From: JAMXLG01 sp963765935
GTDB taxonomy: Bacteria; Vulcanimicrobiota; Vulcanimicrobiia; Vulcanimicrobiales; Vulcanimicrobiaceae
Reading direction: 5' to 3'
Length of the DNA stretch: 64,000 bases
Assembly: GCA_963765935.1 (NCBI GenBank)
Contig: CAVXXX010000001.1
Span: 1,364,001-1,428,000, forward strand
The notes beneath the pieces were generated by a model. It saw only the letters and a program-made list of their open reading frames with translations. It searched no databases and was not told where the DNA came from. This document shows positions 42,692-51,724 of this stretch, one piece after another. Position 1 is the first letter of the stretch. Every line of letters starts with the position of its first letter. The position numbers were made by a program, and so were the translations under genes.

Positions 42692-45380
42692 CGAGAAGCC
42701 GTTCCAATCCGGCGACGATGTCCGCGATTAAGACGGGCCGTGTAAGAATCATTGCCGGTGTAAGTCGAGCAAGGTTCTTCTCCCCGCCGATCGTCACGAC
42801 GGAAATCTCGCGTTCGCGGCTGAAGGCGCGCAGTTGTACTGCATCGGCTGCGCTCAAAGCATCCGGCGCGGCCACTATGACCGCATCGACGGTTTGAGAA
42901 TCCGCAATTCCCATCACTTCATCGAGTGTGGCCGCAACGAGAACGCGGTAGCCCGCCTCTTGCAGTCCGTATCCTACAAACGAATATTCTCGCTGTGGGT
43001 CGAACGCGACGACGGTGCGCGGAACGGCGCGACGATCGATGCGCCGTGGCAACGTGACGATAAACCGGCTGCCCTTTCCTTCCTCGCTTTCGACGGCGAT
43101 CGTACCGCCGTGCAGCTGTACGAGTTGCTTGGTCACGAATAGGCCGAAACCCGTACCTGCAATTCGCAAACGGCGGGCGTTGGAAGCGCGAGAAAACCGG
43201 TCGAAAACGCGTGAAAGTTCACCCGAAGGTATGCCGATGCCGCGGTCGCTCACGGTAACAACGACGTCATCTTCGCGACCCTCGATGCGCACCGCCGGCT
43301 GCTGCCCTTCCGGCGAATACTTTATCGCATTGTCGATCAGATTCGTAAACACTTGGCGCAACCGATCGTCGTCGCCGGTTACGCGCGGATCTCCGTGCAC
43401 GTCCACCGGCACGATCCGCCTATCCGCATACTGCGCAACGATCGATGCAGCGAGAACTTCGAGGTCAACCTCGCCGATTTGCAACGTTACTTCATTTCGC
43501 TCCAAGCGCGAAAGCGTCAACGTGTCGGTGGCGAGTTCGGAGAGCTGCAGAGCGGAGCGTTTGATCGTATCGAGGAACTCACGCTGTTCTTCGTTGATGT
43601 CGCCGACCTCGCTCGTCAGCTCCGAGAAGCCAACGATCGATGTCAGCGGTCCGCGGAAGTCATGCGCGAGCATCGCAATTAAGTCGCTCTTCGTTTGATT
43701 CAAGTCGAGAACGGCGCTTCGCCGTTCGTCGAGCTCGCGGTAGAGCGACACGTTGCGCGAAGCGACCGCGAAGTACTCCGCGATCAAATCGAACACGACG
43801 AGATCGGTGTTTCGCAATGGATGCGAGCGGCGTGTGCGCAGTTCCAGCGCGTAGCGCGCGTCGGCAAATTGTCCGGCTGGAGCGATGGCGCGCGTGCGTT
43901 CATCGTCGATAACACGTGACCGGGTCGATACGGCTCGTTCCACGAGTGCGTCACGCTTCGCCGACGACCAATCGACGGCAGCCAATTCATCGATCGGTGC
44001 GACCACTCCATCGGAGCGAACGGCGAGAACCCGTGCCTCGGCACCAATGAGTTGGGCGACGACGTCCCGTGCAGCGGCAACGATTGTCCGCGCATCGAGT
44101 GCCGTGAACAAGCGGCGCGCGGCGCGCGTGAGCGCGAGCAACCGGTCGTGCTCCTCCGCGAGTGCCGACGTGCGAGCGACTTCTTCGGAAATATCGCGCT
44201 CGATGGAGATCCAATGCGTTACTGCGTTCTCAGCGTCGAGCACCGGATGCATCGTCACTTGATTCCAATAGGTCGTTCCATCTTTGCGATAGCTCACGAC
44301 CTCCGATTGCGACGCGATTCCTGCCGCAATCGCTTCGCGAATAACGCGCATCCCTTCGTCATCCGGCATTGATTGGCGGAACTCATCGAGCGTTCGTCCG
44401 ACCGCCTCTTCGCGCGTATATCCGCTCTGCAACTCATACGCTTCATTCATGTACGCAAGACGAAGGAGGCCGGACTCCGTGACCTCGTAGACGAGGATGA
44501 CATCCCCTGCCGCGTTGATCGCATCACGCAGGAGGCTGATCTCGTTTTGCTGCAAACGGCGCTGCGTCAAATCTTCGGCAATAATGAGAACGCGCTCGTC
44601 GCCGTTCTCCTTCGTGAGATCGAGTCGCAATTCTACCGGATAGACGGAGCCGTCGCTGCGCATCAACTCCGCTTCGCGCATGAGGTATTCGCCGCGCTGC
44701 AAGCGCTCGAACATATCGCGTGTGTCCGGGATACCGAGCCCGGGAATCACGTCGTGCAACGGCATCCCGAGAAGCTCCGCGCGAGCATAGCGCAGACGCC
44801 GGCAAGCGCCACGAGAGGCAAAGATGATCGTCGTATCGCGCGGATGGATCATGAACACGTCGATGTTCGCCGCATCGAAAAACGACATGTACCGGCGGCG
44901 TTTCTCGAAAACCCCGATCAACGTATTTGCGAGTTGCTCGAGCATGTGCAGCTGCGGCTGAGCGATCGTCCTTGGCGCGTCGTCCATGACGCACAAGCTC
45001 CCTACCGTATATCCCTCGGGGCTCGTGAGCGGGATGCCCGCGTAGAAACGAATGTGCGGCGCGCCGGCTACAAGCGGATTGCTGCGGAAGCGGCGATCCG
45101 TCGATGCATCCGTGACAACCAGCGGTCGACCGCTTTCCGCGACGTGGTTGCAGAATCCGCGATCGCGCGGCATCTCGTGCATGTCCAACCCCATATGGGA
45201 TTTGAACCACATACGGTCCTCGTCGATGAGCGCGATGAGCGAAATCTTCGTTCCGGCGATCTCTCGCGCAAGTTCGCAGAACGCGTCGTAGGCCGTCTCT
45301 TCCGCCGTATCGAGAAGGTCATATTCGTCGAGCGCTCGGAGCCGCTCGCGTTCGCGCGCGGAAAGACCGGCAGCTTTCAT
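42681..45380 (-). CDS. Multi-sensor histidine kinase with degenerate receiver domain
   Basis: An 899-aa soluble kinase. Rough layout: GAF 20-155 (GFCNHVAESGRPLVVTDAS), PAS 165-275, PAS 285-400, GAF 415-545, HisKA about 560-630 with the phosphorylated His in AMLAHDFRGPLTS, HATPase about 670-785 (FTNLIDNAIKYSPEG, then DRGIGIP). The last 105 residues have a receiver-like pattern (VVAFDPQREYSFVGYGLQEAGYRV) but the strand where the phospho-acceptor Asp should be reads VIVAAPDAL, with alanine in its place. No obvious partner response regulator is adjacent. No transmembrane segment is visible, so it senses a cytoplasmic signal. Confidence 0.92.
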   Translation of the reverse strand: MKAAGLSARERERLRALDEYDLLDTAEETAYDAFCELAREIAGTKISLIALIDEDRMWFKSHMGLDMHEMPRDRGFCNHVAESGRPLVVTDASTDRRFRSNPLVAGAPHIRFYAGIPLTSPEGYTVGSLCVMDDAPRTIAQPQLHMLEQLANTLIGVFEKRRRYMSFFDAANIDVFMIHPRDTTIIFASRGACRRLRYARAELLGMPLHDVIPGLGIPDTRDMFERLQRGEYLMREAELMRSDGSVYPVELRLDLTKENGDERVLIIAEDLTQRRLQQNEISLLRDAINAAGDVILVYEVTESGLLRLAYMNEAYELQSGYTREEAVGRTLDEFRQSMPDDEGMRVIREAIAAGIASQSEVVSYRKDGTTYWNQVTMHPVLDAENAVTHWISIERDISEEVARTSALAEEHDRLLALTRAARRLFTALDARTIVAAARDVVAQLIGAEARVLAVRSDGVVAPIDELAAVDWSSAKRDALVERAVSTRSRVIDDERTRAIAPAGQFADARYALELRTRRSHPLRNTDLVVFDLIAEYFAVASRNVSLYRELDERRSAVLDLNQTKSDLIAMLAHDFRGPLTSIVGFSELTSEVGDINEEQREFLDTIKRSALQLSELATDTLTLSRLERNEVTLQIGEVDLEVLAASIVAQYADRRIVPVDVHGDPRVTGDDDRLRQVFTNLIDNAIKYSPEGQQPAVRIEGREDDVVVTVSDRGIGIPSGELSRVFDRFSRASNARRLRIAGTGFGLFVTKQLVQLHGGTIAVESEEGKGSRFIVTLPRRIDRRAVPRTVVAFDPQREYSFVGYGLQEAGYRVLVAATLDEVMGIADSQTVDAVIVAAPDALSAADAVQLRAFSREREISVVTIGGEKNLARLTPAMILTRPVLIADIVAGLERLLATP

Positions 45381-45382
45381 GC

Positions 45383-46183
45383 TTATGTCGTTACCGCTAG
45401 ACGCCGTAGAAATCGCTCCAGCATATCGTTGAAGAAGGCCGGATTATCTGCGTTTGCGACATGACCGGCCTCGGGTACCGCAGCGAGCTCGGCTCCCGGA
45501 ATTCGCGATGCAATCGTTTGCGAGAGGATGAGCGGTGCGATGGTATCTCGTTCGCCGCACGACACCAAGACCGGCACATCGATTGACGCGAGCAGGCTCG
45601 TGTAATCACCCGTCCACGTTGCTTCCGTCGCTGCAAGATACGAAGTGGTATCTTTGCAGGCCATCTGCTCGACGGTTTCCACCGTGCGCTCCGGAGGCAG
45701 GCCAAGTTTCGCGGCTCGGGCTTGCGCGAAGGCGAGCATTCCGCCGGCTTCAACGACCGCCTCTTTAATGCCGTTTGCGTATGCGCGCGCGTTCGGATAC
45801 GCGGCGAAGCTTCCCACGATGACCATCCCGGCGATCCGCTTCGGCACGCGTTTCCACAGCTCGAACGCGACGACGCCGCCCAAACTGCAGCCGACGATCG
45901 TGAATGTGTCGACGGCTTGCGCGTCGACAACCGCGAGTACATCGGCCGCATACCCTTCGCGCGTGATTGCCGCAGGATCGGGTTCGGGCTTCGGAACGCC
46001 GTTGCCGCGCAACTCGATCGCCATGCATCGCGCGCGATCTTCGAATGCGCGCAATTGATAGTCCCAAATTGCGGCCGTCGATCCGACGCCGTGCACGAAT
46101 ACGAGTGCGGGTCCGCGCGCGCCGGCAAGGCGCGCGCCGGCAGTAACCCCGTCGGCGGCACGAAGCGAAAGCGTTTCGATCAC
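45383..46183 (-). CDS. Alpha/beta hydrolase
   Basis: A 266-aa hydrolase of the BioH/3-oxoadipate enol-lactonase type. The oxyanion region is VFVHGVGSTAAIWDYQ, the nucleophile Ser lies in VGCSLGGVVAF, the acid is probably in VLVSCGERDTIAP, and the His in EAGHVANADNP. The substrate is not determinable. It overlaps polX by 4 bp and lies 2 bp after the histidine kinase start, so the minus-strand order polX - hydrolase - kinase is one transcription unit. Confidence 0.9.
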   Translation of the reverse strand: MIETLSLRAADGVTAGARLAGARGPALVFVHGVGSTAAIWDYQLRAFEDRARCMAIELRGNGVPKPEPDPAAITREGYAADVLAVVDAQAVDTFTIVGCSLGGVVAFELWKRVPKRIAGMVIVGSFAAYPNARAYANGIKEAVVEAGGMLAFAQARAAKLGLPPERTVETVEQMACKDTTSYLAATEATWTGDYTSLLASIDVPVLVSCGERDTIAPLILSQTIASRIPGAELAAVPEAGHVANADNPAFFNDMLERFLRRLAVTT

Positions 46184-47919
46184 ACGCCACTCCTCTTGCG
46201 GGCAACAAACGCGAGCACGTCCTCGAACGGGCGTGCATTGAGTACGTCATCTTTAGTGAGACCCGCACGGCGCGCCTGTCCGATGGCGAGTTCGACATTG
46301 CTTAAATCTTCCGCGCCGTGCGCGTCGGAATCGACGGTGAACGTCACGCCGAAGCTCTTCGCCCGCCGGGCCAGCGGCGCCGGAAGATCGAGCCGCAGCG
46401 CTTGACCGTCGATTTCGAGCGCGGTACCGGTGCGCGCCGCGGCTTCGAAGACGGCATCATAATCAAAATCGTAACCCGGGAAACCGTCGAGCATCCGTCC
46501 CGTCGGATGACCGATGATCGTCACGTAGGGATTTTCGCAGGCGCGAATGAGCCGGCGCGTCATGGCTTCGCGTCCGATATTCATTGCCGAATGAACGCTC
46601 GCGATAACGACGTCCAACGCGGCGAGCACACTGTCCTCGTAATCAAGAGTTCCGTCGGCATGAAGATCGACTTCGCTCGCACAGAGCGTTCGAATGCCGT
46701 AACGAGCGCCAACTTCGCTTACTTCTTCACGCTGTTTGCGAAGCTCGTCAGGATCGAGTCCATACTTCGGGCCGCGGCCCCATGAATGATCGCTAATTGC
46801 GTGATACTCGTATCCGCGCGACTTGGCTGCCGCGATCATTTCTTCTAACGAATTCCGCCCGTCGCTCCAGGTGCAATGCATGTGGAAGTCCCCGCGGACA
46901 TCTGCCGTTTCGAGCAGCGCCGGGAGCGCGCGTGCGAGCGCGAGATCGACTTCGTCGAGACCACTGCGCAATTCGGGGGGAATGAATTGCATGCCGAGCG
47001 CCTCATAGACGCCCTCTTCCTCCGAGCACGTAATGACGTCGCCGGTTTCGAGATTCAGAATCCCGTTTTCGCTGACACGCAAATTGTTGCGCACCGCATA
47101 CTCGCGGAGCTTGATGTTGTGTTCGCGCGATCCCGTAAAATGTTGGAGCAAGTTTCCATAGAGATGATCCGGGAGCACGCGCAGATCGATCTGCAACCCG
47201 CTTTGCAGCCAAATGCTGGTCTTTGTCGGCCCTTCCGCGAGCACGGCTTCGGCTCGATCCCAGGTTGCGAAGTACGATGTCACCGCGGCGGCGTCCGAAG
47301 AGGTGCAGATGAGATCGATATCACCCACGGTAACCTCTTGGCGGCGCATCGATCCCGCGTAGGTCAGCCGGTGGATGGGCGGACCGTCGCGCAGAAAACC
47401 TATCGCCTCACGTGCGATGACACGCGCGCGCGCAAGCGGCGTGCGCTTCTGACGTCCCTTATATGCGAGGATGCCACGGCGCCAATTGTCGATCGTCTTT
47501 TCGCCCAAGCGCGGAACGCCGGCTAAGCTCCCATTCGAGATCGCGATCTCGAGATCGGCAAGCGAGCCGATCGAATAATCGCGCCACAACGTGGCCGCCG
47601 TTTTTGCGCCGATGCCGCTCACGCCGAGTATTTCGACGATCGTCGGCGGAAACGTTTGATAGAGTACTTCAAGCGCATCGGCCGTTCCGCGCTCGTGCAA
47701 CTGCTCGATCACGACCGCAATCGACTTGCCGATTCCCGGAATCTTCGTCAGTTCTCCGGCCGCGATGACGTCGCGCAGTGGCGGAGCATTTTCCACCGAC
47801 GCCGCGGCCCTCTCAAAGGCCGTGTACTTGTAGAACGTCTCGCCGGCCATCTCCATCAGCGTGCGGATCTCGAGCAGTTTTTTCGCGATCTCGGCATTCG
47901 AAAGCATCGGGCGATGCAT
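46180..47919 (-). CDS. polX: DNA polymerase/3'-5' exonuclease PolX
   Basis: A 579-aa repair polymerase. The N-terminal HhH region (ITKIPGIGKSIAVVIEQL-like, seen as TKIPGIGKSIAVVIEQL) and polymerase fold with GSMRRQEVTVGDIDLI, holding the metal aspartates in GDIDL, occupy about residues 1-320. The C-terminal PHP domain (DFHMHCTWSDGRNSLEEM, then HAISDHSWGRG, then CASEVDLHADGTLDYED) supplies exonuclease or phosphatase activity. ATG 47919 is used (47907 is an alternative); the long upstream extension would run antisense through the next gene. It diverges from the nicotinate phosphoribosyltransferase gene across 30 bp. Confidence 0.93.
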   Translation of the reverse strand: MHRPMLSNAEIAKKLLEIRTLMEMAGETFYKYTAFERAAASVENAPPLRDVIAAGELTKIPGIGKSIAVVIEQLHERGTADALEVLYQTFPPTIVEILGVSGIGAKTAATLWRDYSIGSLADLEIAISNGSLAGVPRLGEKTIDNWRRGILAYKGRQKRTPLARARVIAREAIGFLRDGPPIHRLTYAGSMRRQEVTVGDIDLICTSSDAAAVTSYFATWDRAEAVLAEGPTKTSIWLQSGLQIDLRVLPDHLYGNLLQHFTGSREHNIKLREYAVRNNLRVSENGILNLETGDVITCSEEEGVYEALGMQFIPPELRSGLDEVDLALARALPALLETADVRGDFHMHCTWSDGRNSLEEMIAAAKSRGYEYHAISDHSWGRGPKYGLDPDELRKQREEVSEVGARYGIRTLCASEVDLHADGTLDYEDSVLAALDVVIASVHSAMNIGREAMTRRLIRACENPYVTIIGHPTGRMLDGFPGYDFDYDAVFEAAARTGTALEIDGQALRLDLPAPLARRAKSFGVTFTVDSDAHGAEDLSNVELAIGQARRAGLTKDDVLNARPFEDVLAFVARKRSGV

Positions 47920-47949
47920 CTTCGGCGTCCGCGGCGAAAACGCTCCGCG

Positions 47950-49053
47950 ATGGCGAGAAAGCGGCTCGACCCGGCGATTTTCAATCTTCCCATCGATAAG
48001 ATGCGCGCGGGGTACTACTCGGATACCTACTTCAACCGTACGCGCGACATCTTGGCGCGCGACGGCTACGATCCGGTCGTGCGCATGCAGGTCTTTCAGC
48101 GCAATGACGCCGTGGTCGGCGGCATTGATGAAGCCGTCGCGATCCTCAAGCTCTGCAGTGGACTGACGCGTGACGATGGGACGTGGGAGCCGGGCTGGGA
48201 GCGCTTGGGCGTCCGCGCGCTCTACGATGGCGACCACATCGAGCCGTACGAAACCGCGCTCACGATCGAGGGAGACTACGCGCTCTTCGCGCACTTGGAA
48301 ACGGCGTATCTCGGCGTGCTTTCCCGGCGCACGCGTATCGCGACGAACGCGCGCGACATCGTTTCCGCCGCGCAGGGCAAGACCGTCTTATTTTTTCCTG
48401 CTCGCTTCGATCACCACTTAGTGCAAACGGGCGACGGATACGCGGCCTACGTCTCCGGCGCGCTCGGCGTTTCGACCGATGCGAACGCGGAGTGGTGGGG
48501 TGCGCGCGGCATGGGGACGGTTCCGCATGCGCTCATCGCCGCGTACGGCGGTGATACCGTACTCGCCACAAAGAAATTCGCCGACTACGCCGATCCAAGC
48601 GTCAGCGTCATCGCGCTCGTCGATTTCGATAACGACTGCGTTCGCACGAGCCTCGACGTCGCGCGTGAACTCGGTAGACGATTGTGGGGTGTGCGTCTCG
48701 ACACATCGGGTACCCTCGTCGACCGTTCGATTTGGAATCAAATGGGGACCTTTGCGCCGACCGGTGTCAATCCGCAACTCGTCTGGAACGTTCGGCGCGC
48801 ACTCGATGCCGAAGGATTCGATTTCGTGCGCATCGTCGTAAGCGGTGGTTTTACGCCGGCACGCATCTCCGCGTTCGAACGTGCGGGCGTTCCCGTCGAT
48901 GCTTACGCCGTTGGCAGCGCATTCTTCGAGGGATCGGGCCGCTTCGATTACACCGCCGATATCGTAGCGCTCAAGGGCGACGGTGTATGGACCGAGTGTC
49001 ACAAAGTCGGACGTCCCGAGCGGTCGAATCCGCGGCTCGAGGAAGTTCACTAG
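47950..49053 (+). CDS. pncB: Nicotinate phosphoribosyltransferase
   Basis: A 367-aa enzyme joining nicotinate and PRPP to form nicotinate mononucleotide in NAD salvage. AGYYSDTYFNRTRDIL at the start, the active-site HLETAYLGVLSRRTRIAT, FARFDHHLVQTGDGYA, and the late GGDTVLATKKFAD and RIVVSGGFTPARI are typical for the shorter bacterial type. The start is ATG 47950; upstream sequence belongs to the divergent polX promoter. It is followed by a GTG start one base later. Confidence 0.92.
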   Translation: MARKRLDPAIFNLPIDKMRAGYYSDTYFNRTRDILARDGYDPVVRMQVFQRNDAVVGGIDEAVAILKLCSGLTRDDGTWEPGWERLGVRALYDGDHIEPYETALTIEGDYALFAHLETAYLGVLSRRTRIATNARDIVSAAQGKTVLFFPARFDHHLVQTGDGYAAYVSGALGVSTDANAEWWGARGMGTVPHALIAAYGGDTVLATKKFADYADPSVSVIALVDFDNDCVRTSLDVARELGRRLWGVRLDTSGTLVDRSIWNQMGTFAPTGVNPQLVWNVRRALDAEGFDFVRIVVSGGFTPARISAFERAGVPVDAYAVGSAFFEGSGRFDYTADIVALKGDGVWTECHKVGRPERSNPRLEEVH

Positions 49054-49054
49054 C

Positions 49055-49621
49055 GTGCACGTGTTACGGATGCTCGATGCGCGATACGCGCCGCGGGGCG
49101 AAGCGATCGTTGCGCCCGCGACGTTCGATGTTACGCCGGGCGAACGCGCCGTTCGCGTCTGCGCGACGGCCGACGAAGCGCAAGCACTCGCGATGATGGC
49201 GGCTGCGCTCGTCAAACCGACCAGCGGGATCGTTCTGATCGGGGAATACGATCCGCGCGTACAACCGGTTCACTGTAAGCGTATCGCGGCATTCGTGCCA
49301 CACGACCCATTGCCGCTACCCGAAACGAGCGTGGAGCACTTCATCGATTATCGCGCCGCACTATGGGATATCGATGCCGAACGCGCACGCGCGCACGCGC
49401 AGATATTGCTCGATCGCTTGTCGGGGTTGCACGAAGCGTTCTCCTATCCCATCGTCGCGGCGCTTCTCGGCTGCCCGTCGTTGCTCGTACTCGATCGTCC
49501 GCAGCCGCTCTTCGCAAAACAAATTCTTGCAGCGGCCGGTCCGTGCGCGGTACTTTCGACACATATCGATACGACGGCAGCATTCGAATTTAGCGCCAAG
49601 CGCGAAGCGGCGCACGCGTGA
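49055..49621 (+). CDS. Degenerate ABC ATPase-like protein lacking Walker A
   Basis: A 188-aa protein with the outline of an ABC ATP-binding domain: the strand leading to the P-loop (FDVTPGERAVRVCATADEAQAL at about 24-45, too long to be quoted in one piece) and the Walker B strand LLVLDRPQP. The P-loop GxxGxGKS is replaced by VRVCATADEA, and the catalytic Glu after Walker B is Arg148. The H-loop is present as LSTH at 168-170. So ATP binding is doubtful. It overlaps the next membrane-protein gene by 4 bp. GTG 49055 is chosen because GAGGAAG lies about ten bases upstream. Confidence 0.68.
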   Translation: MHVLRMLDARYAPRGEAIVAPATFDVTPGERAVRVCATADEAQALAMMAAALVKPTSGIVLIGEYDPRVQPVHCKRIAAFVPHDPLPLPETSVEHFIDYRAALWDIDAERARAHAQILLDRLSGLHEAFSYPIVAALLGCPSLLVLDRPQPLFAKQILAAAGPCAVLSTHIDTTAAFEFSAKREAAHA

Positions 49622-50283
49622 CGCGCCGCACGCTCGCCGCAATTGTCGGCTCTCGATTGCACGGCGAACGGCGTACGACAGCGTTTGCTTGCGCGACCGC
49701 GGCGATCGTCGGTTTCATTCAACCGCACGGCGTTTCGCCGATTGCCGATCCGCTCACCGCCGACGTCGCAACCCGAAGCGTGTGGCTTGCGGGACCGGTA
49801 TTTTTCTGCTCGGCGATTGGTATTGCGCTTGCGCTCGCGCAAGGTCCCGGGCGTCACGCGTACCTCGACATTGCGGAGCGCAGCGCGCCGCTCTTCGGGC
49901 GCGAACTTGCGCGAGCGAAGGCGCTCGCGCCGGCGATCGCAGCGACGCTTGCCGCGCTCGTCTACTGGTGCGCGCAGTTCTTGAGCGGATTCGCCGCGCC
50001 GCCGACGTTCTTTATTCTGGCGCTCGCGTCGGTACTCGCGTCGACGCTCGTTGCGCTCAATGCGACGTTGCGCTCCGGAGCACAGCGCTTACTCTATGTC
50101 GCGCTCGCATTTGCCGCAAGCGCCGTTGCTTACATGTTCGCAGTATACGCCGATGCAATTTTTACGCGCGCGGGTGACGCGATCGGCGTTGCCACCGAGT
50201 TGGCGTTCTGTGCGATCGCCGGATTCGTAGCGCTTCGCCAGTACGGCGAAGCGCTCGCGCGCAGCGACGTTATGTCGCCCTGA
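49618..50283 (+). CDS. Hydrophobic membrane protein, partner of the ABC-like gene
   Basis: A 221-aa protein with about six hydrophobic segments (near 20-38, 50-72, 100-120, 125-145, 150-172 and 180-200). I do not recognise the family; its layout and tight coupling to the preceding ABC-like gene suggest an ABC-2 type permease component. If the ATPase is dead, the pair may be a non-transporting relic or a regulatory membrane complex. It converges on the DJ-1-like gene across 4 bp. Confidence 0.65.
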   Translation: MTRRTLAAIVGSRLHGERRTTAFACATAAIVGFIQPHGVSPIADPLTADVATRSVWLAGPVFFCSAIGIALALAQGPGRHAYLDIAERSAPLFGRELARAKALAPAIAATLAALVYWCAQFLSGFAAPPTFFILALASVLASTLVALNATLRSGAQRLLYVALAFAASAVAYMFAVYADAIFTRAGDAIGVATELAFCAIAGFVALRQYGEALARSDVMSP

Positions 50284-50287
50284 GGGA

Positions 50288-50851
50288 TTAAACCGCTTGC
50301 GTCGCGCCCGACGACGCCAGCTTCTCGAGCATCGCCCGGTTGAATTGCTGCATGTCATCGCCGCCGCGCGTCGTCACCCAGTTCGAATCTTGCACGGTGG
50401 GCTGATCGCGATAGAGACCGCCCGCATTGCGAATGTCATCGGCAATCGAGTGCGCGCCGGTTACCTGACGGCTGCGTACCAGTTGCGACGAGATCAGCAC
50501 TTGCGCGCCGTGGCCGATCGAGAAAATCGGCTTCTTCGCGCTATCTAGCTCGCGAATGAACCGCTGCACTTCTTTGTTCGTGCGAAGGCGGTCCGGCGAA
50601 CTGCCGCCTGGAAGGAGCAGGCCATCGAAGTCTTCGGCCGTGCAATCGGTCACGAGTTCCTCCGCGCGTACCGATTGGCCGTCGTCGAGACCACGCTTGC
50701 CGCGGATCTTCTGGCGCGACTTCTCGTCGATACCGACGATTGTAACCACCGCGCCCGCATCTTCGAGCGCCCGGCGGGGCTCCATCAGGTCCGCTTCTTC
50801 AAATCCATCGCCGATCAGCGCGGCGATTCGCTTGCCATCTACTCCTTGCAT
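50288..50851 (-). CDS. DJ-1/PfpI family protein lacking the nucleophile cysteine
   Basis: A 187-aa protein of the PfpI/DJ-1 superfamily (IGDGFEEADLMEPRRALEDAG, then LLLPGGSSPDRLR, then FSIGHGAQVLIS). The nucleophile elbow is normally A-x-C-H-G; here it is SIGHG, so the cysteine is Gly113. The partner Glu18 is kept. Loss of the cysteine argues against protease, deglycase or chaperone activity that depends on it. The gene stands alone on the minus strand. Confidence 0.85.
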   Translation of the reverse strand: MQGVDGKRIAALIGDGFEEADLMEPRRALEDAGAVVTIVGIDEKSRQKIRGKRGLDDGQSVRAEELVTDCTAEDFDGLLLPGGSSPDRLRTNKEVQRFIRELDSAKKPIFSIGHGAQVLISSQLVRSRQVTGAHSIADDIRNAGGLYRDQPTVQDSNWVTTRGGDDMQQFNRAMLEKLASSGATQAV

Positions 50852-50886
50852 CGTGCGCCGATGTTTCGCCCCTCCCCGCAGTGTAC

Positions 50887-51393
50887 CTACAGTGTTCCCC
50901 CGGTCTGCTGAACCGCCGCTCGGAGCAGGTACGCGATTTCGAGTTCGACTTTGCCGAGCGAATCGAGCACCTCATCGCGCGAGAGGGCATCGAGCGTCGG
51001 ATTGCGCCGCGTCATGTCGGCTTCCGGTACCGCGTGACGAGGATTGATCTCCCGCATGTAAATGCGTGCATCGTACCGGACGGGGCCTTCCGGTAAGAAA
51101 TAGAGCGGGTCGAGCCCAAACGCGTACGCCTCGAGCCCGAGGATGCCCGTGCGCTGTAAGAATTCAATCGGACGCGAGCGCAGCGCTGTAGCAAGTGCCG
51201 CCAGCCCCGAAATGCCGATGCGTCGGGAGCCCTCGACAATCGCGCGCACGAGCGGCTCGCCCAGACCGGTTGCTTCGCCGAGACGCTGAAACGAAACGTC
51301 ACGCTCGCGCGCAAGTTCGGCAAGCGCCGCGCCAAAGGCCGTTCCTCCCGCCGTTCCCTCGAGCCCATTCCACGCCGGCTGTTGATCGTTCAT
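50887..51393 (-). CDS. XRE-type helix-turn-helix protein
   Basis: A 168-aa protein whose residues about 20-75 form a lambda-repressor-like HTH (LAELARERDVSFQRLGEATGL, then AIVEGSRRIGISGLAALATAL). The rest is helical with an acidic patch near the C-terminus (SRDEVLDSLGKVELEIAYLL). ATG 51393 lies just before the Rieske gene stop, with 4 bp overlap. It may regulate the Rieske/SDR unit; that is inference from position only. Confidence 0.75.
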   Translation of the reverse strand: MNDQQPAWNGLEGTAGGTAFGAALAELARERDVSFQRLGEATGLGEPLVRAIVEGSRRIGISGLAALATALRSRPIEFLQRTGILGLEAYAFGLDPLYFLPEGPVRYDARIYMREINPRHAVPEADMTRRNPTLDALSRDEVLDSLGKVELEIAYLLRAAVQQTGGTL

Positions 51394-51719
51394 GATGGCA
51401 GCGGCTCTGTTGCAACATAGATAGCATCTCCTTCGACCCGGACGTCGAAGCGCGGAATGCACGCAAAATCGCCAAGCGTCATTTTCCCCGTTTGCAGATC
51501 GAAGCACCAGGCATGCCACGGGCAGGTGACGGTCCGCCCTTCGACCCATCCGTCGGCGATTGGTCCGCCTTGGTGAGGACACGCGTTTTCGAGCGCGTAG
51601 TATTCGCCGTCGATATTGAAGAGCGCGACTTCGTAGCGACCGACCGCGAACGCGCGTGCGGTTCCCGGCGGCAGCGCCTCGGGAGCGGCTACGCGTACAA
51701 ATTCTGGCATCGGTTGCAC
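51390..51719 (-). CDS. Rieske [2Fe-2S] protein, ferredoxin type
   Basis: A 109-aa soluble Rieske protein. The two cluster-binding motifs CPHQG (ENACPHQGGPIADG) and CPWHAW (TVTCPWHAWCFDL) supply two Cys and two His. It resembles NirD or dioxygenase ferredoxins; no oxygenase is encoded nearby. It lies between the SDR gene and the HTH gene on the minus strand with very small gaps. Confidence 0.92.
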   Translation of the reverse strand: MQPMPEFVRVAAPEALPPGTARAFAVGRYEVALFNIDGEYYALENACPHQGGPIADGWVEGRTVTCPWHAWCFDLQTGKMTLGDFACIPRFDVRVEGDAIYVATEPLPS

Positions 51720-51724
51720 GAAGT

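Noticed and set aside
46180..48294. N-terminal extension of PolX to 48294
   Set aside because: The extra 125 residues are antisense to the nicotinate phosphoribosyltransferase gene and have no similarity to PolX, which normally starts near the MLSNAEIAKK segment.
49055..49621. Functional ABC transporter ATPase
   Set aside because: Walker A lysine and Walker B Glu are both missing, so a normal ATPase call was not made.
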